DNA of 64,000 nt from Solidesulfovibrio carbinolicus (GTDB lineage Bacteria; Desulfobacterota; Desulfovibrionia; Desulfovibrionales; Desulfovibrionaceae): assembly GCF_004135975.1 (NCBI RefSeq), contig NZ_CP026538.1, positions 2,852,001-2,916,000 on the forward strand. The letters are read 5' to 3'. This document shows positions 55,377 through 63,819 of the stretch, one piece after another (the first letter of the stretch is position 1; every line of letters starts with the position of its first letter). The notes under the pieces were generated by a model. The model saw only the letters and a program-made list of their open reading frames with translations, was not told the origin of the DNA and did no database searches. The position numbers and the translations under genes were made by a program.

Positions 55377-57059
55377 TTATCCGGCGGTGGGCAGGCGATG
55401 GTCGAGGGCGCCGCTCGTGACGGCGGCAAAGAGCCAGTGGGTGAAGCGGGCCAGGCTGTCCGGGTCGCTGCCCCGGGAGAGGGGATGGCGGGCGAGCAGT
55501 CGGTCCATGGCCGGCGGCAGTACGGCCGGCCCCGCCTCGCCCGGTTGCCGGGCATGGGCGGCGAGCTTTTGCCCGACGAGATTGACGCCCCGGTCCAGGA
55601 GCAGTTGGAGCGGCATGGGGCAGGTGAGCTGCCATTCGAGGTCAATAAAGCGCACGTCGCCGGTGGCCGGATGGCGCAGGACGTTGCCGGGATGGGCGTC
55701 GAGCAGGCTGCCGGGCAGCCACGGTCCGGCCATGGCGGCAGGGTAAAGCTCCCGGCCCAGATGGTCGCGGCAAAAGGCGGCAAAGGCCTCGGCCGCCCCG
55801 GGCATGGCCGGCCTGGCCCGGGAGGCGGCCAGCTCCATCCACTCGGCGACCAGCCGGCCGGCCCCGACCGGGTCGCCGTCTTCCACGGCGTCAAGGGCCA
55901 GTTCCAGATAGCTGGCGTAGCCCAGGCGATACGGCTCGGACGGCTTGACGCTCTGGCGGCCGGCGGCAAAGACGGCCGGCGGCAGGCCGTGGAGGTTTCG
56001 CCGGGTGACGGTGACGCCGCCCGCGCCGTCGTCAACGAACCGCGTCATGGTCTGGAAATGCGGCGGGCAGGAGTCGGCGTTGACGGCCACGGCCAGGGTG
56101 GACGCGTTGGCGGCCAGCAGGGGCGCGTCGGGGCTGGGTGCGGCCAGGACGAGAAAGGAATTCATGAAATGGCCGGCCACGCCCCCGGCCAGGGCCGAGC
56201 GCATAAAGGCCCGTTCGGCGAAAGCCGGTGCGGCCCGGCCGCCGGGATCGGCCGTGGGCAGCTCCAGCAGGGGCAGGGCGGCAAAGCCGGGCAGGCCAAG
56301 CGCCCGCTCGGACAGGACGCTGTCGGGCATCTTGTAGTCCGGGGACGGGTAGTGCCAGCGTGTGGCGGCAAACCCGGCCCGGGCCAGCATGGCGGCCAGG
56401 GTTGGCCGGTCGAAGGTGCGCACGCCCGGGTTGCCGGGGTAGCCGTTTAAGCCGTCGTAGGGCCGGCCGGTGTGGTCCTCGGGCAGGCCGGCCAGATACT
56501 TGTGGCCCATGCGGTTTTCAATGGCCAGCACCAGGCAGCCGCCCGGGGCGAGATAGCGCCGGGCCTCGGTCAGAAGCTTGTGGTAGGGTTCCGGGCCGTC
56601 CACGAAGGCCCCGGCGTATTCCAGGACGCCGATGAGCGTGACCACATCGAAACAGCCGTTATAGGGCAAGCCCACGGCGTTGGCCGTGACCACTTCCAGA
56701 TTGGCGGCGTCCGGCAGGCGCGCCTTGATGACGGCGGCCCGCTGCGGCGCGCCCTCCACGGCGGTGACGGCGTGGGGGAGGCTGACCAGATGGGCGGTCA
56801 GCGCGCCGCAGCCGGCGCCGAGTTCCAGGATGCGGCCGGTGGGGCCGAAATCCAGCCAGGAGAGCAGGGTCTTGCGGCGTGGCGAGAGATGGTAGCGCAC
56901 GGCCCAGGGCGCGTCCTTGGGGTAGAGCTCGTATTCGTTGACCTGGTGGTCGCGAAAAAAACGCAGCAGCCAGGCTTCCGAACCGTCGCTGTAGGCCACG
57001 GGCCGCCCGTCATCCGAAGCCCTTGGCTGGTCCTGGGGGTCATTTTCGTCGTGGGCCAC
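55377..57059 (-). CDS. Fusion of SAM methyltransferase and aminoglycoside/choline-kinase-like domain
   Basis: 560 residues. N-terminal class I methyltransferase (about 45-260): ILELGAGCGALTAHL (motif I), VTAVEGAPQRAAVIKARL, DVVTLIGVLEYAGAFVDG and RYLAPGGCLVLAIENRMGHKYL. The C-terminal half (about 290-550) contains LLDAHPGNVLRHP followed by VRFIDLEWQ, which resembles the HxDxxxxN and IDxE boxes of APH/choline kinases; the first catalytic His is not obvious. The pairing suggests methylation and phosphorylation of one small molecule or surface sugar. Substrate unknown. It is followed by the MFS gene and preceded by an aminotransferase, all on the minus strand. Confidence 0.75.
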   Translation of the reverse strand: MAHDENDPQDQPRASDDGRPVAYSDGSEAWLLRFFRDHQVNEYELYPKDAPWAVRYHLSPRRKTLLSWLDFGPTGRILELGAGCGALTAHLVSLPHAVTAVEGAPQRAAVIKARLPDAANLEVVTANAVGLPYNGCFDVVTLIGVLEYAGAFVDGPEPYHKLLTEARRYLAPGGCLVLAIENRMGHKYLAGLPEDHTGRPYDGLNGYPGNPGVRTFDRPTLAAMLARAGFAATRWHYPSPDYKMPDSVLSERALGLPGFAALPLLELPTADPGGRAAPAFAERAFMRSALAGGVAGHFMNSFLVLAAPSPDAPLLAANASTLAVAVNADSCPPHFQTMTRFVDDGAGGVTVTRRNLHGLPPAVFAAGRQSVKPSEPYRLGYASYLELALDAVEDGDPVGAGRLVAEWMELAASRARPAMPGAAEAFAAFCRDHLGRELYPAAMAGPWLPGSLLDAHPGNVLRHPATGDVRFIDLEWQLTCPMPLQLLLDRGVNLVGQKLAAHARQPGEAGPAVLPPAMDRLLARHPLSRGSDPDSLARFTHWLFAAVTSGALDHRLPTAG

Positions 57060-57078
57060 GGGTCCGTCCTTGTTTCGG

Positions 57079-58248
57079 CTATTGCCGGGCGAACCATTCG
57101 GCCAGGCGGTCGCAGGCGGTGTCGATCTCGGCCGGCTCGGCGCCGTAGGACAGGCGCAAGCTCCCCTCGCCGCCCGGGCCGAAGCTGTCGCCGGGAATGG
57201 TGATGACCCTGGCTTCGCGGATCAGCCGCGTGGCCACGTCCATGGGCGCGCCCGGGACCGGATAGCGGGCCATGATGTAAAAGGCTCCGGCCGGCGCGTT
57301 GTAAGTAAGGCCTTCCATGGCGTCCAGGCGGGCCATGATGCGCGCCCGGCGCTCCCGCAGGGCGTCGATGAAGCCGGCGTAGACCGCCTGGGGGCCGGTC
57401 AGCGAGGCCAGGGCGGCGATCTGGGAAGGGGTGGGGGCGCAGATGGCCGTGCAGTCGTGGACCTTGAGCATCTGCCCCATGATCGGTTCCGGGGCAAAGG
57501 CAAAGCCCACGCGCCAGCCGGTCAGGGCGAAGCGCTTGGAAAAGCTGCCCACGGCCACGAGGTTGTCGCGCAGCTCCGGCAGGCTGGCCAGGGAAAAGGC
57601 CGGCTCGTCGTAGGCCAGGGCGTCGTAGGTGTCATCGCAGATGATGGTCAGTCCGTGGGTCAAGGCGACCTCGGCCACGGCCAGCAGATCGTCTTTGGCA
57701 AAAACCGCGCCCGTGGGGTTGTGGGGCGAATTGATGATAATCGCCCGGGTGCGCTCGGTGACGGCGGCGGCCACGGCCTCGGCGTCCAGGCTCCAGTCCT
57801 GGCGGCGCAGGGGCACAAGGACGGGCTGGGCTTCGGCCAGGAGCACCTGTTCCACGTGGGAGGGATAGAACGGCTCGGGCACGATGACTTCGTCGCCGCG
57901 CTCGCACAGGCACAAAACGGCGCACAACAGCGCCTCCATGCCGCCCACGGTGATGGCGATCTCCCGGTCCGGGTCGGCGATGAGGCGTTTTTCGGCGGCC
58001 AGCAGATCGGCCACGGCCCGGCGCAGCTCGGGCATGCCGGGCTGGAGCGAGTACTTGCCGGCCGAGGGCTGGTCGGCCAAGGCCCGGCAGACGGCCTCGG
58101 CCACATGGGGCGGAGTGGCGAACGACGGCACGCCCTGGCCCAGGGAGGCGCAGCCGCCGACTTCACTGGCCAGCATGGGCATGAGCTTGGTGGCGGAAAT
58201 CTTGATGTTCTTGGCGCGCTGGCTGAAACGGTGGGAAAGACTTGTCAC
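57079..58248 (-). CDS. PLP-dependent aminotransferase, class I (AspC/PatA family)
   Basis: 389 residues, fold type I. LGQGVPSFATPPHVAEAV at the N-terminus, YSLQPGMPELRRAVADLL, NSPHNPTGAVF, CDDTYDALAY and the PLP lysine in SFSKRFALTGWRVGFAF; the substrate Arg is in SLRLSYG. It transfers amino groups between an amino acid and a 2-oxo acid in the cytoplasm. Aspartate, aromatic or branched substrates cannot be separated by eye. It lies 19 nt upstream of the methyltransferase-kinase gene, suggesting an operon. Confidence 0.92.
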   Translation of the reverse strand: MTSLSHRFSQRAKNIKISATKLMPMLASEVGGCASLGQGVPSFATPPHVAEAVCRALADQPSAGKYSLQPGMPELRRAVADLLAAEKRLIADPDREIAITVGGMEALLCAVLCLCERGDEVIVPEPFYPSHVEQVLLAEAQPVLVPLRRQDWSLDAEAVAAAVTERTRAIIINSPHNPTGAVFAKDDLLAVAEVALTHGLTIICDDTYDALAYDEPAFSLASLPELRDNLVAVGSFSKRFALTGWRVGFAFAPEPIMGQMLKVHDCTAICAPTPSQIAALASLTGPQAVYAGFIDALRERRARIMARLDAMEGLTYNAPAGAFYIMARYPVPGAPMDVATRLIREARVITIPGDSFGPGGEGSLRLSYGAEPAEIDTACDRLAEWFARQ

Positions 58249-58412
58249 GACGGCTCCCTACGACAAGCCCGGGCCTGTCGGTGGCCCGGGGAAAAACGGC
58301 GCATGGCCGGGGCGGCGACAACGATGGATGTTGTCGTTGCCAAGAAAAACAGGCAACCCGGCATGGCCGCCCGGCAGCGAAAAACAATCCGCGCTGGGCG
58401 ACCGGGGCCGCC

Positions 58413-58793
58413 TTACTGCGGCACGGCGATCTTGGGATGGGACGGAGCCGAGGCCGGAGCCAGGGGCGGCGCGGCCAGGGCCTTTTCGAATTCGGCCACG
58501 GAATAACCGGAAACGGCCCGGCCGTTGATCATGACCAGGGGCACGCCGCGGCCGCCGTACCGCTTGAAGCGCATGTTGGCGGTGGCGTCCTTGTCGATGT
58601 CGTAAACCGTGTAGGCAATGCCCTTGCCGTCGAAATAGGCCTTGGCCTTGGTGCAGTAGGGGCACCAGCTCGTGACGTAGAGTTCAACGGTTGGCCCGGC
58701 GGCGCGGGCCGGCACGGCGGCCACAAGGACGGCCAGGACGAGGCAGGCGGCGGCAAATCGGCCGAGGGCCGGGAAAACAATGCGGGGCATGGC
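58413..58793 (-). CDS. Periplasmic glutaredoxin-like thiol protein
   Basis: 126 residues from the ATG at 58793 (GGAAG nine bases upstream). A signal peptide (about residues 1-32, ending PARA) is followed by a glutaredoxin domain with the active site SWCPYCTKAKAYF and the cis-Pro loop GRGVPLVMINGR. The C-terminus is Pro/Ala-rich. Most glutaredoxins are cytoplasmic. Export suggests disulfide or mixed-disulfide chemistry in the periplasm, where glutathione is not expected in this group. Confidence 0.85.
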   Translation of the reverse strand, partial: AMPRIVFPALGRFAAACLVLAVLVAAVPARAAGPTVELYVTSWCPYCTKAKAYFDGKGIAYTVYDIDKDATANMRFKRYGGRGVPLVMINGRAVSGYSVAEFEKALAAPPLAPASAPSHPKIAVPQ

Positions 58794-58913
58794 GTGCTTC
58801 CGGTTGGGTGTTGGCAATCACTGGTGGTAGCCGGGGGGAGCGGGCCGCGTCAAGCCGGGCGTCGCGGCAGCGGCGGTTGCCGGGTCGGCGCGGGAGGTGC
58901 TAGGGAGGCGCCC

Positions 58914-59363
58914 ATGCCGGGATACAAGACGCATATCGTGGGCGCGGCGGCGGTGACAGGCGGGGCGCTGGCCGCCACGTCGTGGCTGGGGGTCTATCGG
59001 CCGGGGTTCGAGACCATGGTCTGCCTGGGACTTTTTTCCGTGCTGGGCGGGCTATTCCCGGACGTGGACACCGATTCCAAGGGACGGCGCATTTTTTACG
59101 GCGCGGCCCTGGTGGTGGACGCCTTTCTCATCTTCCGGGAGCAGTACCGCTATGCGGCGGTGCTGGGGTTTTGCGCCCTGCTGCCGGCCATCGGCTCCCA
59201 CCGGGGCTGGACCCATTCGTGGTGGGCGGCCCTGCTCATCCCGAGTTCGGTCTTGCTCGCGCCCATGCTGCTTTTAGGCCTGCCGTGGAAGCCCTTCCTG
59301 CCGTATTACGCGGCCACGGTGCTGGGCTATTTCTCCCATCTGCTGCTGGACCGCAAATTCTAG
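58914..59363 (+). CDS. YdjM-like inner-membrane protein (DUF457, putative metal-dependent hydrolase)
   Basis: 149 residues from the ATG at 58914 with AGGGAGG six bases upstream. Four membrane helices. Conserved polar motifs are PGYKTHIVGAA at the start, GGLFPDVDTDSKGRR and IGSHRGWTHSWW in the middle, and SHLLLDRKF at the end. His and Asp in these motifs could bind a metal, as in YdjM and related phospholipase-like proteins. The function is not established. The TAG stop lies on the edge of MITE copy 2. Confidence 0.85.
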   Translation: MPGYKTHIVGAAAVTGGALAATSWLGVYRPGFETMVCLGLFSVLGGLFPDVDTDSKGRRIFYGAALVVDAFLIFREQYRYAAVLGFCALLPAIGSHRGWTHSWWAALLIPSSVLLAPMLLLGLPWKPFLPYYAATVLGYFSHLLLDRKF

Positions 59364-59467
59364 TGTCGCGTCCGCGAAAAGCGCATATGGTGTTTTTTAG
59401 TCAACGACCTAAAACCATTTATTTTTCTTAAAAAATACTATCGTATTTTTTAAGGAACGCGACACGA
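59361..59467 (-). mobile_element. MITE-like repeat, copy 2
   Basis: 107 bp in opposite orientation to copy 1 at 23004-23109, with about nine differences by eye. Ends are TAGTGTCGC and GCGACACGA. The internal A/T palindrome (about 59428-59454) is kept. Like copy 1 it begins exactly on the TAG stop codon of the upstream gene. Confidence 0.8.
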
Positions 59468-59589
59468 GCTTCGCGCCACACCGAGCACGATTGCATTTTC
59501 AACATACATCAGTGGGGTTGGCTTATTGTCCACCAGACGCCCAAGGCGTTATCGTGGCGCGGCACGAGCGCCGTGCCCCGCGCCTCCCT

Positions 59590-60432
59590 CTATGGCGTCA
59601 GATGCAGGCCATCGACAAGGCCCTGGTACTGCGGCGTGGCGCGAAAACTTTCAATGGCGGCATCAAGGCGGGCCATTTCCCCGGGGCTAACACCCAGGCC
59701 GCACATGATGTGGCGTCGTCCGCCCAGGGGTGAATCGGCCAGCCGCACGATCCGGATATGCTTACGCAAGGCGGGTTTGGCGGCCAATATCCAGGCCAGT
59801 TCCTCGGGTTCGACCAGCATGGCGTCCAGCCGGTCCTTGGCCAGCAGTTCGACCATATGGGCCGTGTCGGCAAAACGCTTGGTCGCCGGATACGCGGCCA
59901 GGAGATGATCGTATTCCGCGCCGTAGGAAAAGCCTTCTCGCAGGCCCCAGCGCCAGCCCGCGGCGAGCAGATCTGCCAAAAAGGGGCTGCAGGTCTCGGG
60001 CACGGGCAACGTGGCGCGCACGGCCACGGTCGTGGGCTGGTTGCGGTAAAGGGGCTTGCTGAAGCGGGCAAAGGCCTCGCGCTCCGCGGTCTTGTACCAA
60101 CCCACGGCGCAGGCCCGGCTTGGGCCTTCCCGCAGCATGGCCACGACGCGGCCCGGCGGCATCTCCCGCACCGACACGGGAATGCCGGCCTGGGCAAAGA
60201 CGGTCAGGGCCGTGGTGAGCAGGAACCCGCCCGCAGGCTGTCCATGCTGCAGCTGGTAATAGGGAGGGCGATCAAAAACGAGCAGCGACAACGGCTTCTG
60301 GGCCTGTCCCGCCGCTGGCGTCAGGGCTGGAGCCAGCATGGCCAGCGCCGCCAAAACGGCACGTAACAGACTTCGCGCCTTGGTTTTGTTCGGGAACAAC
60401 CGCGTTACAGTCTTTGGCGGCAGGGTTTCCAT
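59590..60432 (-). CDS. Periplasmic solute-binding protein, family 3-like
   Basis: 280 residues from the ATG at 60432 (AGG upstream; in-frame ATGs at 60498 and 60531 are possible). A basic start and hydrophobic segment (ARSLLRAVLAALAMLAPALTPAAG) form a signal peptide. The SBP-3 fold is shown by LSLLVFDRPPYYQL, GGFLLTTALTVFAQAGIPV and RRHIMCGLGVSPGEMARLDAAI. No transporter genes are adjacent, so it may be a stand-alone sensor-type binding protein, as often found in Desulfovibrio. It is divergent from cheV across 152 nt, hinting at a link to chemotaxis. Confidence 0.8.
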   Translation of the reverse strand: METLPPKTVTRLFPNKTKARSLLRAVLAALAMLAPALTPAAGQAQKPLSLLVFDRPPYYQLQHGQPAGGFLLTTALTVFAQAGIPVSVREMPPGRVVAMLREGPSRACAVGWYKTAEREAFARFSKPLYRNQPTTVAVRATLPVPETCSPFLADLLAAGWRWGLREGFSYGAEYDHLLAAYPATKRFADTAHMVELLAKDRLDAMLVEPEELAWILAAKPALRKHIRIVRLADSPLGGRRHIMCGLGVSPGEMARLDAAIESFRATPQYQGLVDGLHLTP

Positions 60433-60584
60433 ATACCTTTTTTTGCGGAAAAGGCGGCCAATGTCAAAGGGCGATTCTCCGTCAATACGTGCTTGCATTT
60501 TGCCCGACCTAGTGCATAGATAAACAGTCAAGCCACTATCCCGCCTATACGACGGCCCGCCGCGCTTAGGGGAGCGACGCCAGC

Positions 60585-61565
60585 ATGAGCAATACCAACA
60601 TCCTCCTGGAATCCGGCACCAACGAACTCGAAATCGTTGAATTTTATCTGGAGGAACCCACCCCTTCCGGCAAGACCTACACCGGTTATTACGGGGTCAA
60701 CGTGGCCAAGGTGCTGGAGATCATCCGCCTCCCCAAAGTCACGGAGATGCCGCAAACGCCCCATCCCTGCGTGCTGGGCACCTTCAATCTGCGCGACAAG
60801 GTCGTGCCGCTGGTGGACCTCAGCCTGTGGCTCGGCAAGGACCGCTCCCACAACGCCTCGGACAAGGTGGTGGTCACGGAGTTTAACCGGGTGGTCAGCG
60901 CCTTTCGTGTCTCCGGCGTCACCCGCATCCATCGCCTCAGCTGGGAACAGATCGAACCCCCAAGCATCCAGGTGCAGACCTATTCCGGCAACTCGGTCAC
61001 CGGCGTGGTCCAGCTCGACACGCGCGTGGTTTTCATCCTCGACATGGAAAAGATCGTGGCCGATCTCAACCCGGAGCTGGCCCTCAAGGAACTCGACGAG
61101 GTCGTCTTCGTCGAGCGGCAGAAGGAACTGCCGGACAAGGACATGATCTTCAAGGCGCTTATCGCCGACGATTCCACCACCATCCGCCGCATGATCGGCA
61201 CGTCGCTGGAAAAAGCCGGTTTCGAGGTCACCCGCACCATCAACGGCCGCATCGCCTGGGACCAGCTCGTTGACTGGAAGGATGCCGCCGCCAAGGAAGA
61301 CCGGCCCATCACCGATTTTTGCCATATCCTCGTGTCCGACATCGAAATGCCGGCCATGGACGGCCATAGCCTCACCCGCAAGGTCAAGGAGGACCCTGTC
61401 CTCAAACGCCTGCCGGTGATCCTTTTTTCCTCGCTCATCACCGACAGCCTGCGCCACAAAGGCGAAGCCGTCGGGGCCGACGATCAGGTGTCCAAGCCCG
61501 AAATGCTCCAGCTCGCCGAAAAAGCCCGCGCCCTGGCCTGGGAACGCCTGGCCCACGGCGAATAG
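60585..61565 (+). CDS. cheV: Chemotaxis protein CheV (CheW-receiver hybrid)
   Basis: 326 residues. CheW-like domain (about 15-170) with VNVAKVLEIIRLPKVTEMP, VLGTFNLRDKVVPLVDLSLWLG and VQLDTRVVFILDMEKI. Response regulator domain (about 190-320) with the acidic pocket ALIADDSTTIRRM, the phospho-acceptor Asp in ILVSDIEMPAMDG, and KPEML. It couples receptors to CheA and adapts when phosphorylated. RBS-like GGGGAG lies near 60570. Confidence 0.95.
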   Translation: MSNTNILLESGTNELEIVEFYLEEPTPSGKTYTGYYGVNVAKVLEIIRLPKVTEMPQTPHPCVLGTFNLRDKVVPLVDLSLWLGKDRSHNASDKVVVTEFNRVVSAFRVSGVTRIHRLSWEQIEPPSIQVQTYSGNSVTGVVQLDTRVVFILDMEKIVADLNPELALKELDEVVFVERQKELPDKDMIFKALIADDSTTIRRMIGTSLEKAGFEVTRTINGRIAWDQLVDWKDAAAKEDRPITDFCHILVSDIEMPAMDGHSLTRKVKEDPVLKRLPVILFSSLITDSLRHKGEAVGADDQVSKPEMLQLAEKARALAWERLAHGE

Positions 61566-61575
61566 CAGAATTCAC

Positions 61576-61619
61576 GATGCTCCGGGAGCCGGGGCCTTAG
61601 GCCCCCGGCCCCCGAAAGG
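61576..61619 (+). repeat. GC-rich palindromic intergenic element, copy E
   Basis: GATGCTCCGGGAGCCGGGG, CCTTAGG centre, CCCCCGGCCCCC. It begins 11 nt after the cheV stop and before the end of the convergent antiporter gene, where it probably also ends transcription. Confidence 0.55.
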
Positions 61620-61632
61620 GATGCGGCAGAAG

Positions 61633-63363
61633 TCAGGCCGGGGCTGTTTCGGGCGTCTGGCCGGCTGGCTCGAACAATTCCCGCCGCACCCGGTCGCGTT
61701 CGCGGTCGATCTGCTCGGCGCTGGCGCCCAGTTCACGCAGGAGATACGTGGACATGGCCAGCGCCACCTCGCCCTCGCCGGAAAAAACCGCCTTCGCCCC
61801 TTCCTGGCGCAGCGCCTGGGCTTCGCGCAGGTAGCCGGTCCGACTGACGATGCGTATCTCCGGCCGCAGTTCCAGGGCGGCCTCCACGATCTCCCGCGCC
61901 GGCAGGTCCGAAGCCGTGATGAAAAGGCTGGCCGCCGTCTCGACGCCGGCATGGAGCAATATCTCCCGGCTGGCAGCGTCGCCGTGCACCACCCGCTTGC
62001 CGGACGCGGCCAGGGCGCGCACGGTGTCGATGTTCATCTCCACTACCACCGGCTCTATGCCGTTATCGGCCAGAATGCGGCACAGCGTGCTGCCCACCGG
62101 CCCATAGCCGACCACGATGGCGGACAAACTGCCGCCGGCCGCCTCGGCCGCGTCCTCGGCCGTGAGCCGTACTGTCCGGCCCCGTCCCCGGGTCAGGCGC
62201 GCGGCCAGGGGGGCTACGCCCTGATACAGCCAGGGGTTGAGGATGATGGACACCACCGAGGCGGCCACTAAAGCCGTGCCCGCCTCCTTGGGCAGGATGC
62301 CCAGGCTGGTGGCCAGCGTGGCCAGGATAAACGAAAATTCGCCGATCTGGGCCAGGGCCGCCGAGACCGACAAGGCCACCACCAGGGGCCGGCCCAAGGC
62401 CAGCACCACGATGAGGGCGGCTAGCGGCTTGCCCACAAGCACGATGCCCAAGGTCGCCAAAGCCAGTGGCCACTGGGTCACCAACGCGGCCGGGTCGAGC
62501 AACATGCCCACGGACACGAAAAAGAGCACCGCAAAGGCGTCGCGCATGGGCATGGCGTCCGAGGCCGCCCTGGCCCCGAATTCCGACTGCCCCACGATCA
62601 TGCCGGCCAAAAAGGCCCCCAGGGCCATGGACGCCCCGAAAAAGACCGCCGCGCCGACAGCCAGTCCCAGGGCCGAGGCCAAGACAGCCAGGGTGAACAG
62701 CTCGCGCGCCCCCGTGCGGGCGATGTGTCCGAAAAAGCGCGGCAGCAGGTAGCGGCCGGCCACGGCCGCCACGGCGACCAGGGCGAAAAGCTTGCCGCCG
62801 GCCACGGCCAGGGTCCGGCCCAGGCCGGCATCGCCCGCTCCCGGGCCGTAAAGCGTGGGCAAAAGCACCAACACCACGATGGTGAACAGATCCTCGACAA
62901 TGAGCCAGCCCACGGCAATGTGCCCGGTGGGGGTGTGCAGGGCCTTGTTGTCGGCCAAGACGCGGGTCAGCACCACCGTGCTGGCCACGGAGATGGCCGT
63001 GCCGAAGACCGCCCCGGCCGTCCAGGACCAGCCCAGGGCGTGGGTGACCACCGTCCCCAGGACCGCCGAGGCCGCGATCTGGGCCACGGCCCCGGGCACG
63101 GCCACGCCGCGCACGGCCACGAGGTCTTTCAAATGGAAATGCAGTCCCACCCCGAACATGAGCAGGATGACGCCGAGTTCGGCGAACTGGTTGGCGATGG
63201 AGCCGTCGGCCACAAATCCCGGGGAAAACGGACCGATGCAATAGCCGGCCACGAGGTAGCCGACGATGGGCGACAGCGACAGGCGCTTGGCCAAAAGCCC
63301 CAGGGCCAGGGCGGCCACCAGACCGGCGGCCAGGGTCACGATCAGGTCAATGTCGTGCGGCAT
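61633..63363 (-). CDS. CPA2 monovalent cation/proton antiporter with RCK domain (KefB/YbaL type)
   Basis: 576 residues from the ATG at 63363 (AAGGAGG seven bases upstream). Twelve to thirteen membrane helices, opening with LSLSPIVGYLVAGYCIGPFSPGF and ELGVILLMFGVGLHF. The ion-binding region is SMALGAFLAGMIVGQSEF. A C-terminal RCK/TrkA-N domain has AIVVGYGPVGSTLCRILADNG (about residues 425-445) and VVHGDAASREILLHAGV. It probably exchanges K+ or Na+ for protons and is gated by nucleotides or thiol adducts. It is convergent with cheV. Confidence 0.92.
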   Translation of the reverse strand: MPHDIDLIVTLAAGLVAALALGLLAKRLSLSPIVGYLVAGYCIGPFSPGFVADGSIANQFAELGVILLMFGVGLHFHLKDLVAVRGVAVPGAVAQIAASAVLGTVVTHALGWSWTAGAVFGTAISVASTVVLTRVLADNKALHTPTGHIAVGWLIVEDLFTIVVLVLLPTLYGPGAGDAGLGRTLAVAGGKLFALVAVAAVAGRYLLPRFFGHIARTGARELFTLAVLASALGLAVGAAVFFGASMALGAFLAGMIVGQSEFGARAASDAMPMRDAFAVLFFVSVGMLLDPAALVTQWPLALATLGIVLVGKPLAALIVVLALGRPLVVALSVSAALAQIGEFSFILATLATSLGILPKEAGTALVAASVVSIILNPWLYQGVAPLAARLTRGRGRTVRLTAEDAAEAAGGSLSAIVVGYGPVGSTLCRILADNGIEPVVVEMNIDTVRALAASGKRVVHGDAASREILLHAGVETAASLFITASDLPAREIVEAALELRPEIRIVSRTGYLREAQALRQEGAKAVFSGEGEVALAMSTYLLRELGASAEQIDRERDRVRRELFEPAGQTPETAPA

Positions 63364-63474
63364 CAAGCCTCCTTGCCGCAACAATCCTCTCCGGGACCGG
63401 CTCCGCCGGCATCCCGCGCATCATGCTGCATGTTTATGGCGGGCCGGGGCTGGCCCAGCCCGCCCGGTTGTCGA

Positions 63475-63672
63475 TCAGAGTTGCAGAAATTCCTTGCTGC
63501 CGCACAGCGGACAGCAGGTTCCGCCCGGATGTTTCGTGCCGCAGGAAGCGCAGGCCACTTCCACATCCCCGCCTTCGGGATGCTTTTCGCCGCACAGCCG
63601 GCAATGGGTGAAATCCGGATCGTTTTCGGCCTGACACTTGGGGCAGGTCCACGGGGTGCGTGGGTCGGACAT
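63475..63672 (-). CDS. Small double zinc-ribbon protein
   Basis: 65 residues from the ATG at 63672 with AGGAGG upstream. It carries two four-cysteine sites: CPKCQAENDPDFTHCRLCG (about residues 10-28) and CASCGTKHPGGTCCPLCG (41-58). The arrangement suits two zinc ribbons or rubredoxin-like knuckles. No other domain. It could bind nucleic acid or a protein partner. It lies 111 nt upstream of the antiporter gene on the same strand. Confidence 0.75.
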   Translation of the reverse strand: MSDPRTPWTCPKCQAENDPDFTHCRLCGEKHPEGGDVEVACASCGTKHPGGTCCPLCGSKEFLQL

Positions 63673-63819
63673 GGCTGGCCTCCTGCGTGTTGCGCGGCGC
63701 TGCAAGCCCCGCGTTAGAGCCACCCTACCTGAAATTGTCGCCAAAAGCCAAGCCGCCGCCATTTTTGCCGCGCACCGGCGCATTGACACCCCAGCCCGGC
63801 CTCCGGTAGGCCCTAACCC

